A stretch of 64,000 nucleotides of DNA from Nocardia arthritidis (GTDB lineage Bacteria; Actinomycetota; Actinomycetes; Mycobacteriales; Mycobacteriaceae), in the NCBI RefSeq assembly GCF_011801145.1, contig NZ_CP046172.1, positions 3,472,001 through 3,536,000 of the forward strand, given 5' to 3'. This document shows, in pieces, positions 34,758-44,235 of this stretch. A program made the translations under genes and the position numbers. Within the stretch, counting starts at the first letter, position 1, and each line of letters opens with the position of its first letter. The notes beneath the pieces were generated by a model. That model ran no database searches. It saw only the letters and a list, made by a program, of their open reading frames with translations, and was not told the origin of the DNA.

Positions 34758-34969
34758 GTGCATGGGTGGCATTATCGCGTGCTGCTGCCGATCGGCGTCG
34801 TCGACGTGAAAGTGGCGGCGCTGGACGATGATTGGTCGGCCCTGAAATTCCTGTGGCGCAAACGGAAATAGCCGACCGTCGCGACGCGCCGGTGATCTTC
34901 GCCACCGACACGCCGGGCACCTGTGCCACCGCCGCGCGCCTGGCGAAAGCAGTCGGTGCGGCCCCCTAG
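34758..34969 (+). other. Two short overlapping coding-like frames before dnaE1
   Basis: A GTG at 34758 opens 37 codons (ending [10 protein letters not shown], stop 34871). A second frame from GTG 34853 opens 38 codons (with [20 protein letters not shown], stop 34969). Both have high-GC third positions like real genes but no ribosome binding site. They may be the frameshifted tail of a lost gene. I do not recognise the sequence. Confidence 0.25.
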
Positions 34970-35016
34970 AATCGGTCCAGCCAACCCCCGTCGCGACCTT
35001 GGGAGGAAGGACAGTC

Positions 35017-38000
35017 TTGGCAGCCTCGTCCGGATCGTTCGTTCACCTGCACAACCACACCGAGTACTCGATGCTCGACGGCGCTGCGAAGATCACGCCC
35101 CTGTTCAAGGAGGCGAATCGGCTCGGCATGACCGCCGTCGGCATGACCGACCACGGCAATATGTACGGCGCGTCGGAGTTCTACAACTCGGCCAAGAAGC
35201 AGGGCATCAAACCGATCATCGGCATCGAGGCCTACATCGCGCCGGAATCCCGCTTCAACACCAAACGCGTCCTGTGGGGCGATCCGAGCCAGAAGGGTGA
35301 CGACGTCTCGGGTTCGGGCGCCTACACCCATATGACGATGGTCGCCGAGACCGCGACCGGACTGCGCAACCTGTTCAAGCTGTCGAGCCTGGCCTCCATC
35401 GAGGGTCAGCTCGGCAAGTGGGCCCGCATGGACGAGGAGATCATCGCCCAATACGCCGAGGGCATCATCGCGACGACGGGCTGCCCATCGGGTGAGGTGC
35501 AGACCCGCCTGCGGCTGGGGCACGAGCGTGAGGCGCTGGAGGCCGCGGCCAAGTGGCAGGAGATCTTCGGCAAGGAGAACTTCTTCCTCGAGGTGATGGA
35601 TCACGGGCTGTCCATCGAGCGCCGGGTGCGCGAGGGGCTGCTGGAGATCGGCCGCAAACTCGATATTCCGGCGTTGGCCACCAACGACTGTCACTACGTG
35701 CACGAATCCGAGGCGGCGAACCACGAGGCGCTGCTGTGCGTGCAGACCGGCAAGACGCTGTCCGATCCCACCCGCTTCAAATTCGACGGCTCCGGCTACT
35801 ACCTGAAGTCCGCCGAGGAGATGCGGGCGATCTGGGATGCGGAGGTGCCGGGCGCCTGCGACAACACGGTGCGCATCGGCGAGCGGGTGCAGTCCTACGA
35901 CGATGTGTGGAAGCACCACGACCGGATGCCGATCTTCCCGGTGCCGGAGGGCGAGACGCAGGCCACCTGGCTGCGCAAGGAGGTTTTGCGCGGGCTGGAC
36001 CGGCGGTTCCCGGACGGCCCGCCGCGCGAATACCTGGATCGCGCCGACTACGAGCTCGGCGTCATCATCGAAATGGGTTTTCCCGCCTACTTCCTCGTGG
36101 TCGGTGACCTGATCAGCCATGCGCGCGAGGTCGGCATCAGCGTCGGACCCGGTCGCGGTTCGGCGGCCGGTTCGCTGGTCGCCTACGCCATGGGCATCAC
36201 CAATATCGACCCGATTCCGCACGGCCTGCTGTTCGAGCGATTCCTGAACCCGGAACGCGTCTCGATGCCCGATATCGATATCGACTTCGACGATCGCCGC
36301 CGCGGTGAGATGGTCCGCTACGCCACCGAGAAGTGGGGCAGCGACCGAGTGGCCCAGGTGATCACCTTCGGCACCATTAAAACCAAGGCGGCGCTGAAGG
36401 ATTCGGCGCGCGTCCAGTTCGGCCAGCCGGGTTTCGCGATCGCCGACCAGATTTCCAAGGCGCTGCCGCCGCCGATCATGGCCAAGGACATTCCGCTCTC
36501 GGGCATCATGGATCCCGAGCACGAGCGGTACAAGGAGGCCGCCGAGGTCCGCGAGCTCATCAATACGAACCCGGACGTCAACAAGATCTACGAGACCGCG
36601 CGCGGACTGGAGGGCCTGATTCGCAACGCCGGTGTGCACGCCTGCGCGGTGATCATGTCCTCCGAACCGCTGATGGACGCGATCCCGGTGTGGAAGCGGG
36701 CGCAGGACGGCGCGATCATCACCGGCTGGGACTACCCGTCGTGTGAGGCCATCGGCCTGTTGAAGATGGACTTCCTCGGCCTGCGCAACCTCACCGTCAT
36801 CGGTGACGCGCTGGTCAACATCAAGGCGAACCGCGGCATCGATCTGGACCTGGACCACCTGCCGCTGGACGATAAGCCGACCTACGAATTGCTTTCCCGC
36901 GGTGACACTCTCGGCGTCTTCCAGCTCGACGGTGGCGCCATGCGCGATCTGCTGCGGCGCATGCAGCCCACCGGCTTCGAGGATATCGTCGCCGTGCTCG
37001 CGCTGTACCGCCCCGGTCCGATGGGCATGAACGCGCACAACGACTACGCCGACCGCAAGAACGGGCGGCAAGAGGTCAAGCCGATCCATCCGGAGCTCGA
37101 GGTACCGCTGAAGGAGATCCTGGCCGACACCTTCGGCTTGATCGTGTACCAGGAGCAGATCATGCAGATCGCGCAGAAGGTGGCCGGGTACTCGCTCGGT
37201 CGAGCCGATATTCTGCGCCGCGCCATGGGTAAGAAGAAGGCCGAGGTCCTGGAGGCCGAATTCGAGGGCTTCGAGAAGGGCATGCTGGAGAACGGTTTCT
37301 CCAAGCCCGCGATCAAGGCGCTGTGGGACACGATTCTCCCGTTCGCCGGTTACGCGTTCAACAAATCGCATGCCGCCGGCTACGGTCTGGTGTCGTTCTG
37401 GACCGCCTACCTCAAGGCCAACTATCCGGCCGAATATATGGCGGGCCTGCTCACCTCGGTCGGTGACGACAAGGACAAGGCCGCACAGTATCTGGCCGAC
37501 TGCCGCCGCCTCGGCATCACCGTGCTGCCGCCGGACGTCAACGAATCCGAGCAGAACTTCGCCTCGGTGGGCGACGACATCCGGTTCGGGCTCGGCGCGG
37601 TGCGCAATGTCGGCGCGAACGTGGTGTCCTCGATCATCGCCGCGCGCAAGGAGAAATCGAAGTTCACCGACTTCTCCGACTATCTGAACAAGATCGACGC
37701 GCTGGCCTGCTCCAAGAAGGTCACCGAATCCCTCATCAAGGCAGGCGGATTCGATTCGCTCGGGCATCCCCGCAAGGGGCTGATGCTGGTGCACTCCGAC
37801 GCCATCGATGCGGTGATGTCCACCAAGAAGGCCGAGGCGATGGGTCAGTTCGACCTGTTCGGCGGGTTGGACGACGCCGACGACTCGATCACCTCGGTGT
37901 TCAACGTCAAGGTGCCCGATGACGAGTGGGAGGCCAAGCACAAGCTGGCGCTGGAACGGGAGATGCTGGGCCTGTACGTATCCGGGCATCCGCTCAACGG

Positions 38001-38568
38001 TGTCGAACACGTACTCGCGGCGCAGTCCGACACCCAGATCCCGGCCATCCTGGAAGGCGATATCAAGGACGGCACCCAGGTGACCGTCGGCGGCATCCTC
38101 GCCGCGGTGAACCGGCGCATCAACAAGAACGGATTGGCTTGGGCGTCGGCGCAATTGGAGGATCTGTCCGGCGGTATCGAGGTGCTGTTCTTCCCGCAGG
38201 CCTATTCGGTGTACGGCATGGACGTGGTCGAGGATGCGGTGGTGCTGGTGAAGGCGCGCGTCTCGGTGCGCGACGACCGCATCTCGCTGATCGCCAACGA
38301 CCTTGCGGTGCCGGATCTTTCGGCCATCGGCGTGGCCAAGCCGCTGGCCGTCACCATGCCGACCCGCATGTGCACCCCCGACAAGGTGAGCGCCCTCAAA
38401 CGCGTCCTGACCAGCCACCCGGGCACCTCCGACGTGCACCTGCGCCTCGTCGGCGCCGGTGAGAAGACCCACCTGCTGAAACTCGATGACCGCCTGCGCG
38501 TTTCGCCGTCCTCCGCCCTGATGGGCGACCTCAAGGCGCTGCTCGGCCCCGGCTGCCTGGCCAGCTAG
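35017..38568 (+). CDS. dnaE1: Replicative DNA polymerase III alpha subunit
   Basis: DnaE1 is the chromosomal replicase and in this order also carries PHP-domain proofreading. The TTG at 35017 is preceded by GGGAGGAAGG at 6 nt. The 1183-residue product opens with the PHP motif [19 protein letters not shown]. The polymerase active site is [12 protein letters not shown] (about residue 417), followed by a [19 protein letters not shown] region just before it, a helix-hairpin-helix region and a C-terminal OB fold ([18 protein letters not shown]). The length matches M. tuberculosis DnaE1. A strong terminator follows. Confidence 0.95.
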   Translation: MAASSGSFVHLHNHTEYSMLDGAAKITPLFKEANRLGMTAVGMTDHGNMYGASEFYNSAKKQGIKPIIGIEAYIAPESRFNTKRVLWGDPSQKGDDVSGSGAYTHMTMVAETATGLRNLFKLSSLASIEGQLGKWARMDEEIIAQYAEGIIATTGCPSGEVQTRLRLGHEREALEAAAKWQEIFGKENFFLEVMDHGLSIERRVREGLLEIGRKLDIPALATNDCHYVHESEAANHEALLCVQTGKTLSDPTRFKFDGSGYYLKSAEEMRAIWDAEVPGACDNTVRIGERVQSYDDVWKHHDRMPIFPVPEGETQATWLRKEVLRGLDRRFPDGPPREYLDRADYELGVIIEMGFPAYFLVVGDLISHAREVGISVGPGRGSAAGSLVAYAMGITNIDPIPHGLLFERFLNPERVSMPDIDIDFDDRRRGEMVRYATEKWGSDRVAQVITFGTIKTKAALKDSARVQFGQPGFAIADQISKALPPPIMAKDIPLSGIMDPEHERYKEAAEVRELINTNPDVNKIYETARGLEGLIRNAGVHACAVIMSSEPLMDAIPVWKRAQDGAIITGWDYPSCEAIGLLKMDFLGLRNLTVIGDALVNIKANRGIDLDLDHLPLDDKPTYELLSRGDTLGVFQLDGGAMRDLLRRMQPTGFEDIVAVLALYRPGPMGMNAHNDYADRKNGRQEVKPIHPELEVPLKEILADTFGLIVYQEQIMQIAQKVAGYSLGRADILRRAMGKKKAEVLEAEFEGFEKGMLENGFSKPAIKALWDTILPFAGYAFNKSHAAGYGLVSFWTAYLKANYPAEYMAGLLTSVGDDKDKAAQYLADCRRLGITVLPPDVNESEQNFASVGDDIRFGLGAVRNVGANVVSSIIAARKEKSKFTDFSDYLNKIDALACSKKVTESLIKAGGFDSLGHPRKGLMLVHSDAIDAVMSTKKAEAMGQFDLFGGLDDADDSITSVFNVKVPDDEWEAKHKLALEREMLGLYVSGHPLNGVEHVLAAQSDTQIPAILEGDIKDGTQVTVGGILAAVNRRINKNGLAWASAQLEDLSGGIEVLFFPQAYSVYGMDVVEDAVVLVKARVSVRDDRISLIANDLAVPDLSAIGVAKPLAVTMPTRMCTPDKVSALKRVLTSHPGTSDVHLRLVGAGEKTHLLKLDDRLRVSPSSALMGDLKALLGPGCLAS

Positions 38569-38579
38569 CCGCGATTCGG

Positions 38580-38614
38580 CAACGGCCCCCCCATCCATGG
38601 ATGGGGGGCCGTTG
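38580..38614 (+). terminator. Terminator after dnaE1
   Basis: CAACGGCC... at 38580 pairs with ...GGCCGTTG ending at 38614 through a C-run/G-run stem and a CCATGG tip. There is one unpaired C on the left arm. It begins 12 nt after the dnaE1 stop and also lies 15 nt after the convergent MFS gene's stop. Confidence 0.8.
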
Positions 38615-38628
38615 TGGCACAGGGCGAT

Positions 38629-39807
38629 CTAGTTGGCGAGAGCGGGTTCCGGGGCCGCCGGGGCCGAATTCCGGTGCAGCGCTTGGCTCCACCTGAGGGT
38701 GCCGATCGCGGCGATGCCGAGGACCACACCGATCCAGGCGGTGGCGGGGTAGCCGAGGCCCGCGCCGATGGCCAGTCCGCCGAGCCAGGGGCCGACGGTG
38801 ATGCCGACGTTGAACGCGGAGGTGTTGAAGGCGGTGCCCAGGGTCGGTCCGTCGGCGGCCAGCGCGAAGATGCGGCTGTTCAGGGTCGGGTTGACGCCGA
38901 AACCGAAGGCGCCCAGCAGGAATGCCGCCAGCACGGCGGTCACGGCGTACTGCCCGGTGAGCGCGAGCAGCACCGAAGTGCCGATCAGGCCGGCGAATCC
39001 GAGGTAGAGGGTGCGGACGGGATGTGTGTCCGCGGTTCGCCCGCCGATGGCGATGCCGAGCACCGCGCCGACACCGTAGATCGTGAGCACCACGGGTACC
39101 CAACCGGCGGCGAGCCCCGTCGTCTCGGTGAGCAGCGCGCCGAGATAGGTGAAGGTGACCATCAGGCTCGCGATCTGCAGCGCGGTGGTTCCGTAGTGCA
39201 GCCACACCCGCGGATTCACCAAGCTACGCAATTCCCTGCGCAGATCCGGGATTTCGGCGGCGCGGGCGGCCGGGATCCTGGCCAGCACACCCAGCATGGC
39301 CAGCGCGGACAGCGCGGCGACGGCCCAGAACGCGGCGCGCCAACCCCAGTGCTGGCCGATGACCGTACCCGCGGGCAATCCGATGATGGTGGCGACCGTC
39401 AGCCCGCCCGCCACAATGCCCATGGCCCGTCCGCGCTTGTTCGGCGGCGTCAGGCTGATGGCCGTGGCGGCGCCTACCGCCCAGAACCCGGCATAGACGA
39501 AGGCGGCGATCACCCTGGTACCGAACAGCACCCAGTAACTGGAGGTCAGCGCGCCGATGACATGGGCGATGACGAATACCGCGAGAAATCCCAGCAGTGC
39601 GGTGCGGCGCGACAGCCGCAGCGTCGTCGCGGCGAGGACCGGCGCGCCGACCAGCATGCCCAGCGCGAACGCCGAGACCAGCAGTCCGGCCTGTGGTACG
39701 GAAACGCCCAGGTCGCTTGACATTTCGGTGAGGATCCCGGCGAGCATGAGCTCGGATGTGCCCTGGGCGAAGATGGCCAGGCCCAGGACGTAGACGGCGA
39801 CGGGCAT
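38629..39807 (-). CDS. MFS efflux transporter, Cmx/CmrA-like (chloramphenicol type)
   Basis: The 392-residue protein has 12 membrane segments of the DHA1 drug-efflux type. The opening MPVAVYVLGLAIFAQGTSELMLAG and the first-loop to third-segment sequence AGLLVSAFALGMLVGAPV recall Cmx/CmrA chloramphenicol exporters of Corynebacterium and Rhodococcus. It lies downstream of a TetR gene and behind an operator shared with it. Actual drug specificity is not visible. Confidence 0.8.
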   Translation of the reverse strand: MPVAVYVLGLAIFAQGTSELMLAGILTEMSSDLGVSVPQAGLLVSAFALGMLVGAPVLAATTLRLSRRTALLGFLAVFVIAHVIGALTSSYWVLFGTRVIAAFVYAGFWAVGAATAISLTPPNKRGRAMGIVAGGLTVATIIGLPAGTVIGQHWGWRAAFWAVAALSALAMLGVLARIPAARAAEIPDLRRELRSLVNPRVWLHYGTTALQIASLMVTFTYLGALLTETTGLAAGWVPVVLTIYGVGAVLGIAIGGRTADTHPVRTLYLGFAGLIGTSVLLALTGQYAVTAVLAAFLLGAFGFGVNPTLNSRIFALAADGPTLGTAFNTSAFNVGITVGPWLGGLAIGAGLGYPATAWIGVVLGIAAIGTLRWSQALHRNSAPAAPEPALAN

Positions 39808-39821
39808 CGAATACCTCTCTA

Positions 39822-39843
39822 TTTTGGACAGATTGGTTCAAAA
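39822..39843. promoter_or_regulatory. TetR operator O1 before the efflux gene
   Basis: This 22-bp imperfect palindrome has arms TTTTGGAC and GTTCAAAA. It matches the palindrome at 40483-40504 and lies 15 nt upstream of the efflux gene start. Confidence 0.65.
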
Positions 39844-39891
39844 TGAACCGATGGGAAAGCGGCGGCGCTGCCGCATCTCGTCAGGGAGTGA

Positions 39892-40464
39892 TCAGAGGCA
39901 CCGCAGTGCGGTATCGGCGATGGCGGCCAACGTCTTTCGATCGGCGCCACCGCGCGCGGCGACCCGCAGGCCGCTGATCGTCGCGATCACGAAGTGCGCG
40001 AGATCCCTTGCGGGCCTGCTTTTGTCGATTTCACCGAGGCGCTGGCCCGCGGTGATCGCCGCGGTGAGCGCGGTGAGCCTGCGCTCGTGGTCGTCGCGCA
40101 GCGCGGCGGCGATATCGTCGTCGCGCGGGCCGAGTTCGACGATGGAATTGACAACGAAGCAGCCCATCGGATCGTCTTCCGGCGCCTCGACGGCCCAGTG
40201 CAGGATGGTCCGGATTTTGTCCTTGGCCGGTTCGGGGCCGTCGAGCAGTTCGAAGGTTCTCGCGTTCTTGCTGTCCATATACCGGCGCAGCGCCCGCGTG
40301 AACAGCTCGTGCTTGCTGACGAAGGTGTTGTAGATGCTGCTGCGGCCCAATCCGGTCGCGGCGCAGAGATCCTGCGTCGAGGTGCCCTCGTAACCCGCGG
40401 TCCAGAACGCGCGCATCGCCGCATCGACCGCTCGGTCCTCGTCGAATGCCTTCGGGCGTGCCAT
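39892..40464 (-). CDS. TetR/AcrR-family repressor
   Basis: The 190-residue protein has an N-terminal TetR helix-turn-helix (AFWTAGYEGTSTQDLCAATGLGRSSIYNTFVSKHELF) and a C-terminal helical ligand domain with DDPMGCFVVNSIVEL. The first ATG (MARPKAF at 40464) is preferred because an operator precedes it. Matching 22-bp palindromes flank the gene, so it probably represses itself and the efflux pump. Confidence 0.88.
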   Translation of the reverse strand: MARPKAFDEDRAVDAAMRAFWTAGYEGTSTQDLCAATGLGRSSIYNTFVSKHELFTRALRRYMDSKNARTFELLDGPEPAKDKIRTILHWAVEAPEDDPMGCFVVNSIVELGPRDDDIAAALRDDHERRLTALTAAITAGQRLGEIDKSRPARDLAHFVIATISGLRVAARGGADRKTLAAIADTALRCL

Positions 40465-40482
40465 GGGTGACACGCTAACACG

Positions 40483-40504
40483 TTTTGGATTGATCAGTCC
40501 AAAA
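40483..40504. promoter_or_regulatory. TetR operator O2 before the repressor gene
   Basis: Arms TTTTGGA and TCCAAAA surround TTGATCAG, giving a near-perfect 22-bp palindrome 19 nt upstream of the repressor start. Confidence 0.7.
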
Positions 40505-40507
40505 ATG

Positions 40508-41125
40508 CTAATTCGCGACCGCGACACCCTGGGTCTGCGCGCCGAAGACGCGCGGCGAGCCCTCGCCGTAGAACTGCTCGACCTCGCGCAATTCGAATCC
40601 GGCCGCCTCGATCATCACGCGGATCCGACGATTGAGGTGGCAGCCGCCCGCGATCGTCTTCTGCACCGGGTTCAGCCGGTTCTGCCAGACCTGCACCGAA
40701 TGATCCGGCGCCAGGCCGTGCTCGATGAAATGCAGCGTGCCGCCGGGCTTCAGCACCCGCCGGACCTCGGCGAGCGCGGCCCCGGCATCCGGGATGGTGC
40801 ACAGGGTCCAGGTGGACAGCGCGCAGTCGAAACTGTTATCCGGAAACGGCAGTCGCTGTCCGTCCAGGCCGGACCGCTCGACCGGAACGCGTGACGCCGC
40901 GACGCGCTCGGCCGCGAGCCGCCAGCCCAGATCGGCCGGTTCCACCGCGCTCACCGATTCGACGGCGGCCGGGTAGAACGGGACGTTGAGTCCGGAGCCG
41001 AAGCCGATCTCGACCACCTTGCCGTGCAGACCGGCGCAGACCTGCGCGCGCAGCGGTTCGTGATATTTCGCCCCGCAGCACAGTTCGACGAGGCGGGGGA
41101 CAACATGGTCGTCGTAGAGGCCCAT
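40508..41125 (-). CDS. Class I SAM-dependent methyltransferase
   Basis: The 205-residue protein has motif I KVVEIGFGSGLNVPFYP, an acidic ribose-binding motif around AVEPADLG, and DCALSTWTLCTIPDAGAAL then LKPGGTLHFIEHGLAP, as in UbiE-like and arsenite-type methyltransferases. It lacks the Cys triad needed for arsenite, so a small-molecule substrate is more likely. The ATG at 41125 or GTG at 41140 may be the start. It is divergent from treZ. Confidence 0.82.
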   Translation of the reverse strand: MGLYDDHVVPRLVELCCGAKYHEPLRAQVCAGLHGKVVEIGFGSGLNVPFYPAAVESVSAVEPADLGWRLAAERVAASRVPVERSGLDGQRLPFPDNSFDCALSTWTLCTIPDAGAALAEVRRVLKPGGTLHFIEHGLAPDHSVQVWQNRLNPVQKTIAGGCHLNRRIRVMIEAAGFELREVEQFYGEGSPRVFGAQTQGVAVAN

Positions 41126-41151
41126 GCCGTCCACTGTGACATGCTGGCCCG

Positions 41152-42891
41152 GTGACTGTCTTCGAGGTTTGGGCGCCGCGGGCGGACCGGGTCCGGATCG
41201 AACTCGACGGTGTCGTCCATCCGATGACATGTCACGGCGAGTGGTGGCGGGCCGAACTCCCGGCCGCGCCCGGCGCCCGCTACGGCTATCTGCTCGACGA
41301 CGATCCGGCCGTGCTGCCCGATCCGCGCTCGCCCCGGCAACCCGACGGCGTACACGGCCGGTCCGCGGTGCACGCGCTCGATCCGGCGGGCTGGACCGAC
41401 GCCGGGTGGACCGGGCGCCCGCTGGCCGGATCGGTCTACTACGAGCTGCACATCGGAACCTTCACGCGGGCGGGCACTTTCGACGCGGCCGTGGAAAAGC
41501 TGGACCATCTCGTCGAATTGGGCGTGACGACGGTCGAACTCATGCCGGTGAACGCGTTCAACGGCGCATGGAACTGGGGTTACGACGGCGTGCTCTGGTA
41601 CGCGGTGCACGAGGCGTACGGCGGTCCGGATGGCCTGCAGCGCTTCGTGAATGCCTGCCACGCGAAGGGTTTGGCGGTGGCGCTGGACGTGGTCTACAAC
41701 CACCTCGGGCCGTCCGGGAACTACCTGCCCCGCTTCGGGCCCTACCTCAGCGATGGCCGGAATACCTGGGGGCAGAGCGTCAACCTCGACGGGCCGGGTT
41801 CGGATACCGTGCGCCGCTTCATCATCGACAACGCGCTGCGCTGGTTCCGCGACTTCCACGTGGACGCGCTGCGGCTCGACGCCGTGCACGCACTCGCCGA
41901 CCACCGCGCCATCCACCTGCTCGAACAGCTGTCCACCGAAACCGACCGGCTGGCAGCGCAACTCGGCCGCCCGCTGACCTTGATCGCGGAGAGCGACCTG
42001 AACGATCCGCGGCTGATCACCCCGCGCGCCGCGGGCGGCTACGGCCTGGCCGGACAGTGGAACGACGATATGCACCACGCCGTGCACACCGCCGTCTCCG
42101 GTGAAAGGCAGGGCTACTATGCCGATTTCGGCTCGCTGGACTGCCTGGCCACCACGCTGACGCGCGGATATTTCCATGCCGCAACGTATTCCAGTTTCCG
42201 CGGGCGCATCCATGGACGGCCGTTGAACACCAGCGCGATACCCGGCAGCGCCCTGCTGGCCTACACGTGCAATCACGACCAGATCGGCAACCGGGCACAG
42301 GGTGATCGTCCCAGCGCCTACCTCACCGACGGTCAGCTGGCGGTCAAGGCGGCGCTGGTGCTGCTGTCGCCGTATACGCCGATGCTGTTCATGGGGGAGG
42401 AGTGGGGTGCGCGAACGCCGTTCCAGTTCTTCACCGCGCATCCGGAACCCGAATTGGCCGCCGCGGTCGCCGAGGGGCGCAGGGCCGAATTCGCCGAACA
42501 CGGTTGGCCGCCGGGCGATGTGCCGGATCCGCAGGACCCGGCGACCTTTCGGCGATCGAAACTGGTGTGGTCCGAACCGGCCGATCCGCGCGGCGCGCGG
42601 CTGCTCGCCTGCTATCGCGCGCTGATCGCATTGCGGCGCAACAGGTTCGAGATCACCGATCCGTGGCTGCCCGATGTCCGCGTCGAATACGACGATGCCG
42701 CGCGCTGGGTGGTGCTGTATCGCGGGCCGCTGCGATTGGTCTGCAATCTGTCGGCCGAATCGGTGGTCGTGCCGGTGGCCGGCCGCGTCCTGCTCGCCTG
42801 GGATTCGGTCGTTACCGAATCAGACAGTGAGGTCAAGCTGGCTGGGCATAGTTTCGCGGTGCTGGACACCGGCGAGCTTCCGATCGGCTAA
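41152..42891 (+). CDS. treZ: Malto-oligosyltrehalose trehalohydrolase
   Basis: TreZ releases trehalose from the maltooligosyl-trehalose made by TreY. The 579-residue protein has an N-terminal early-set domain (FEVWAPRADRVRIEL). The GH13 motifs follow in order: DVVYNHLGPSGNY, LRLDAVHAL (nucleophile), LIAESDLND (acid) and CNHDQIGNRAQGDR. The FMGEEWGARTPFQFFTAH segment is typical of TreZ. The start is GTG without a clear ribosome binding site. In M. tuberculosis treZ, treY and treX are adjacent; here treZ is on the opposite strand about 13 kb from treX-treY. Confidence 0.95.
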   Translation: MTVFEVWAPRADRVRIELDGVVHPMTCHGEWWRAELPAAPGARYGYLLDDDPAVLPDPRSPRQPDGVHGRSAVHALDPAGWTDAGWTGRPLAGSVYYELHIGTFTRAGTFDAAVEKLDHLVELGVTTVELMPVNAFNGAWNWGYDGVLWYAVHEAYGGPDGLQRFVNACHAKGLAVALDVVYNHLGPSGNYLPRFGPYLSDGRNTWGQSVNLDGPGSDTVRRFIIDNALRWFRDFHVDALRLDAVHALADHRAIHLLEQLSTETDRLAAQLGRPLTLIAESDLNDPRLITPRAAGGYGLAGQWNDDMHHAVHTAVSGERQGYYADFGSLDCLATTLTRGYFHAATYSSFRGRIHGRPLNTSAIPGSALLAYTCNHDQIGNRAQGDRPSAYLTDGQLAVKAALVLLSPYTPMLFMGEEWGARTPFQFFTAHPEPELAAAVAEGRRAEFAEHGWPPGDVPDPQDPATFRRSKLVWSEPADPRGARLLACYRALIALRRNRFEITDPWLPDVRVEYDDAARWVVLYRGPLRLVCNLSAESVVVPVAGRVLLAWDSVVTESDSEVKLAGHSFAVLDTGELPIG

Positions 42892-43013
42892 CGGCGTACC
42901 GCACTGTCGGTAATATGAAGCGGTGCAATATATCTCGGTCGGATAACGTTGTATTATCAACTGTCCGGGACAGGTTCATTGCCCGATCTCGCGTCCGCGA
43001 TTACCGTGGAGAG

Positions 43014-44234
43014 ATGAGCAATGACGCTGTGCCAGGGGTCGGCGGGTACGCCGCCGCCGAATTCGCCCCGCTGGTCCGCGCTTTCGCACGGGCCTTCGGT
43101 CATCGCCGCGGTGCGGGCGGCGCGCTGGCCGTGCACCGGCACGGGGTGCCGCTCGTGCATATCTGGACCGGTAGCGCGGGCGCCGGGCCGTGGACCGCCG
43201 ACACGGGGGCCATCATCTTCTCCGCGACGAAGGGCGTCACCGCGACCGTCATCCACCGGCTGGCCGACCGCGGGCTGCTCGACTACGCCGCACCGGTGGC
43301 CGAGTACTGGCCGGAGTTCGCGGCCAACGGTAAGGCGCGAATCACGGTGCGGCAGATCATGACCCACAGTGCCGGGCTCGGCTCGGTCGGCGCGCTGGCG
43401 ACGAGCGCGGCCGAGGTGCTCGACCACCGGCTCATGGAGGAGCGCCTGGCCGCCGCGAAACCGGATCGCCTGCTCGGCACGCCGTCCTATCACGCGCTCA
43501 CCTACGGCTGGCTGCTCGCGGGCCTGGCCCGCGCCATCACCGGGCGAGGCATGGCCGAACTCTTTCGCACCGAGATCGCCGAACCGCTCGGCACAGACGG
43601 CATCCACCTCGGCCGTCCGCCCGCCGCCTCCGCCACCACCTATGCCCCGCTGGCCGGAACGCAGCTGAGCTCGATCCGGAATCCGCTGGTCGCGCAGGTG
43701 CTCGGCCGGACGCACCTGGTGCCCGGCGCGGCGGGCGCGGCCACCAGGGCGCTGTTCCTACCCGGCCTGGAGGCGATCCTGGAGAGCGCCGAACCGGCGA
43801 TCCTGGACACCGAACTCGGCGCGGGCAACGGCGTCTGCACCGCGGACGGTCTGGCCACCATGTACGGCGCGGTCGCGACCGGTATGTACGAGGGCAGGCA
43901 GTACCTGAGCCCGGCGACGCTGCGGGCGATCGGCAAGGTCGAGACCTATCGCCTCGACCGGGCGCTGTTCTACACGCCGATGATGTGGCGTCTCGGCTAC
44001 CACTCGTTGCCGATTCCGGGCGCCCGCACCGGATTCGGGCATGTCGGCCTCGGCGGATCGTTCGGCTGGGCCGACCCGCGGCTCGGTCTGTCGGTCGGAT
44101 TCGTGCACAACCGGCTCTCGGTCGGGCTGCTGCCGTTGGATATGTCCGCGGCCGCGTGGATCCTGCCGCTCGCGGTGCGCGGGTTGCGCAGCGCGCGCCG
44201 GGCCGAGGCCACCGAGGCGCGCCGCGCGGCCTGA
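43014..44234 (+). CDS. Serine hydrolase with class C beta-lactamase fold (EstB/LipP type)
   Basis: The 406-residue protein has the SxxK motif in IIFSATKGVTATVI (Ser near residue 71), a YxL-type second motif in SYHALTYGWLLAG, and a late GHVGLGGSFGWADP segment. There is no signal peptide, which argues for an intracellular esterase or peptidase rather than secreted beta-lactamase. The ATG at 43014 follows GGAGAG closely. An imperfect palindrome CTGTCCGGGACAG (42961-42973) lies in its 122-nt upstream gap. The gene ends 1 nt from ilvA on the other strand. Confidence 0.82.
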   Translation: MSNDAVPGVGGYAAAEFAPLVRAFARAFGHRRGAGGALAVHRHGVPLVHIWTGSAGAGPWTADTGAIIFSATKGVTATVIHRLADRGLLDYAAPVAEYWPEFAANGKARITVRQIMTHSAGLGSVGALATSAAEVLDHRLMEERLAAAKPDRLLGTPSYHALTYGWLLAGLARAITGRGMAELFRTEIAEPLGTDGIHLGRPPAASATTYAPLAGTQLSSIRNPLVAQVLGRTHLVPGAAGAATRALFLPGLEAILESAEPAILDTELGAGNGVCTADGLATMYGAVATGMYEGRQYLSPATLRAIGKVETYRLDRALFYTPMMWRLGYHSLPIPGARTGFGHVGLGGSFGWADPRLGLSVGFVHNRLSVGLLPLDMSAAAWILPLAVRGLRSARRAEATEARRAA

Positions 44235-44235
44235 C

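Noticed and set aside
34966..38598. A 1210-codon frame antisense to dnaE1
   Set aside because: A typical high-GC antisense shadow (His/Val/Arg/Gly-rich) over a universally conserved gene.
42961..42973. CTGTCCGGGACAG near-palindrome before the beta-lactamase-fold gene as a SOS-like operator
   Set aside because: It does not match the actinobacterial LexA box and the arms are only 5 bp; too weak to claim.
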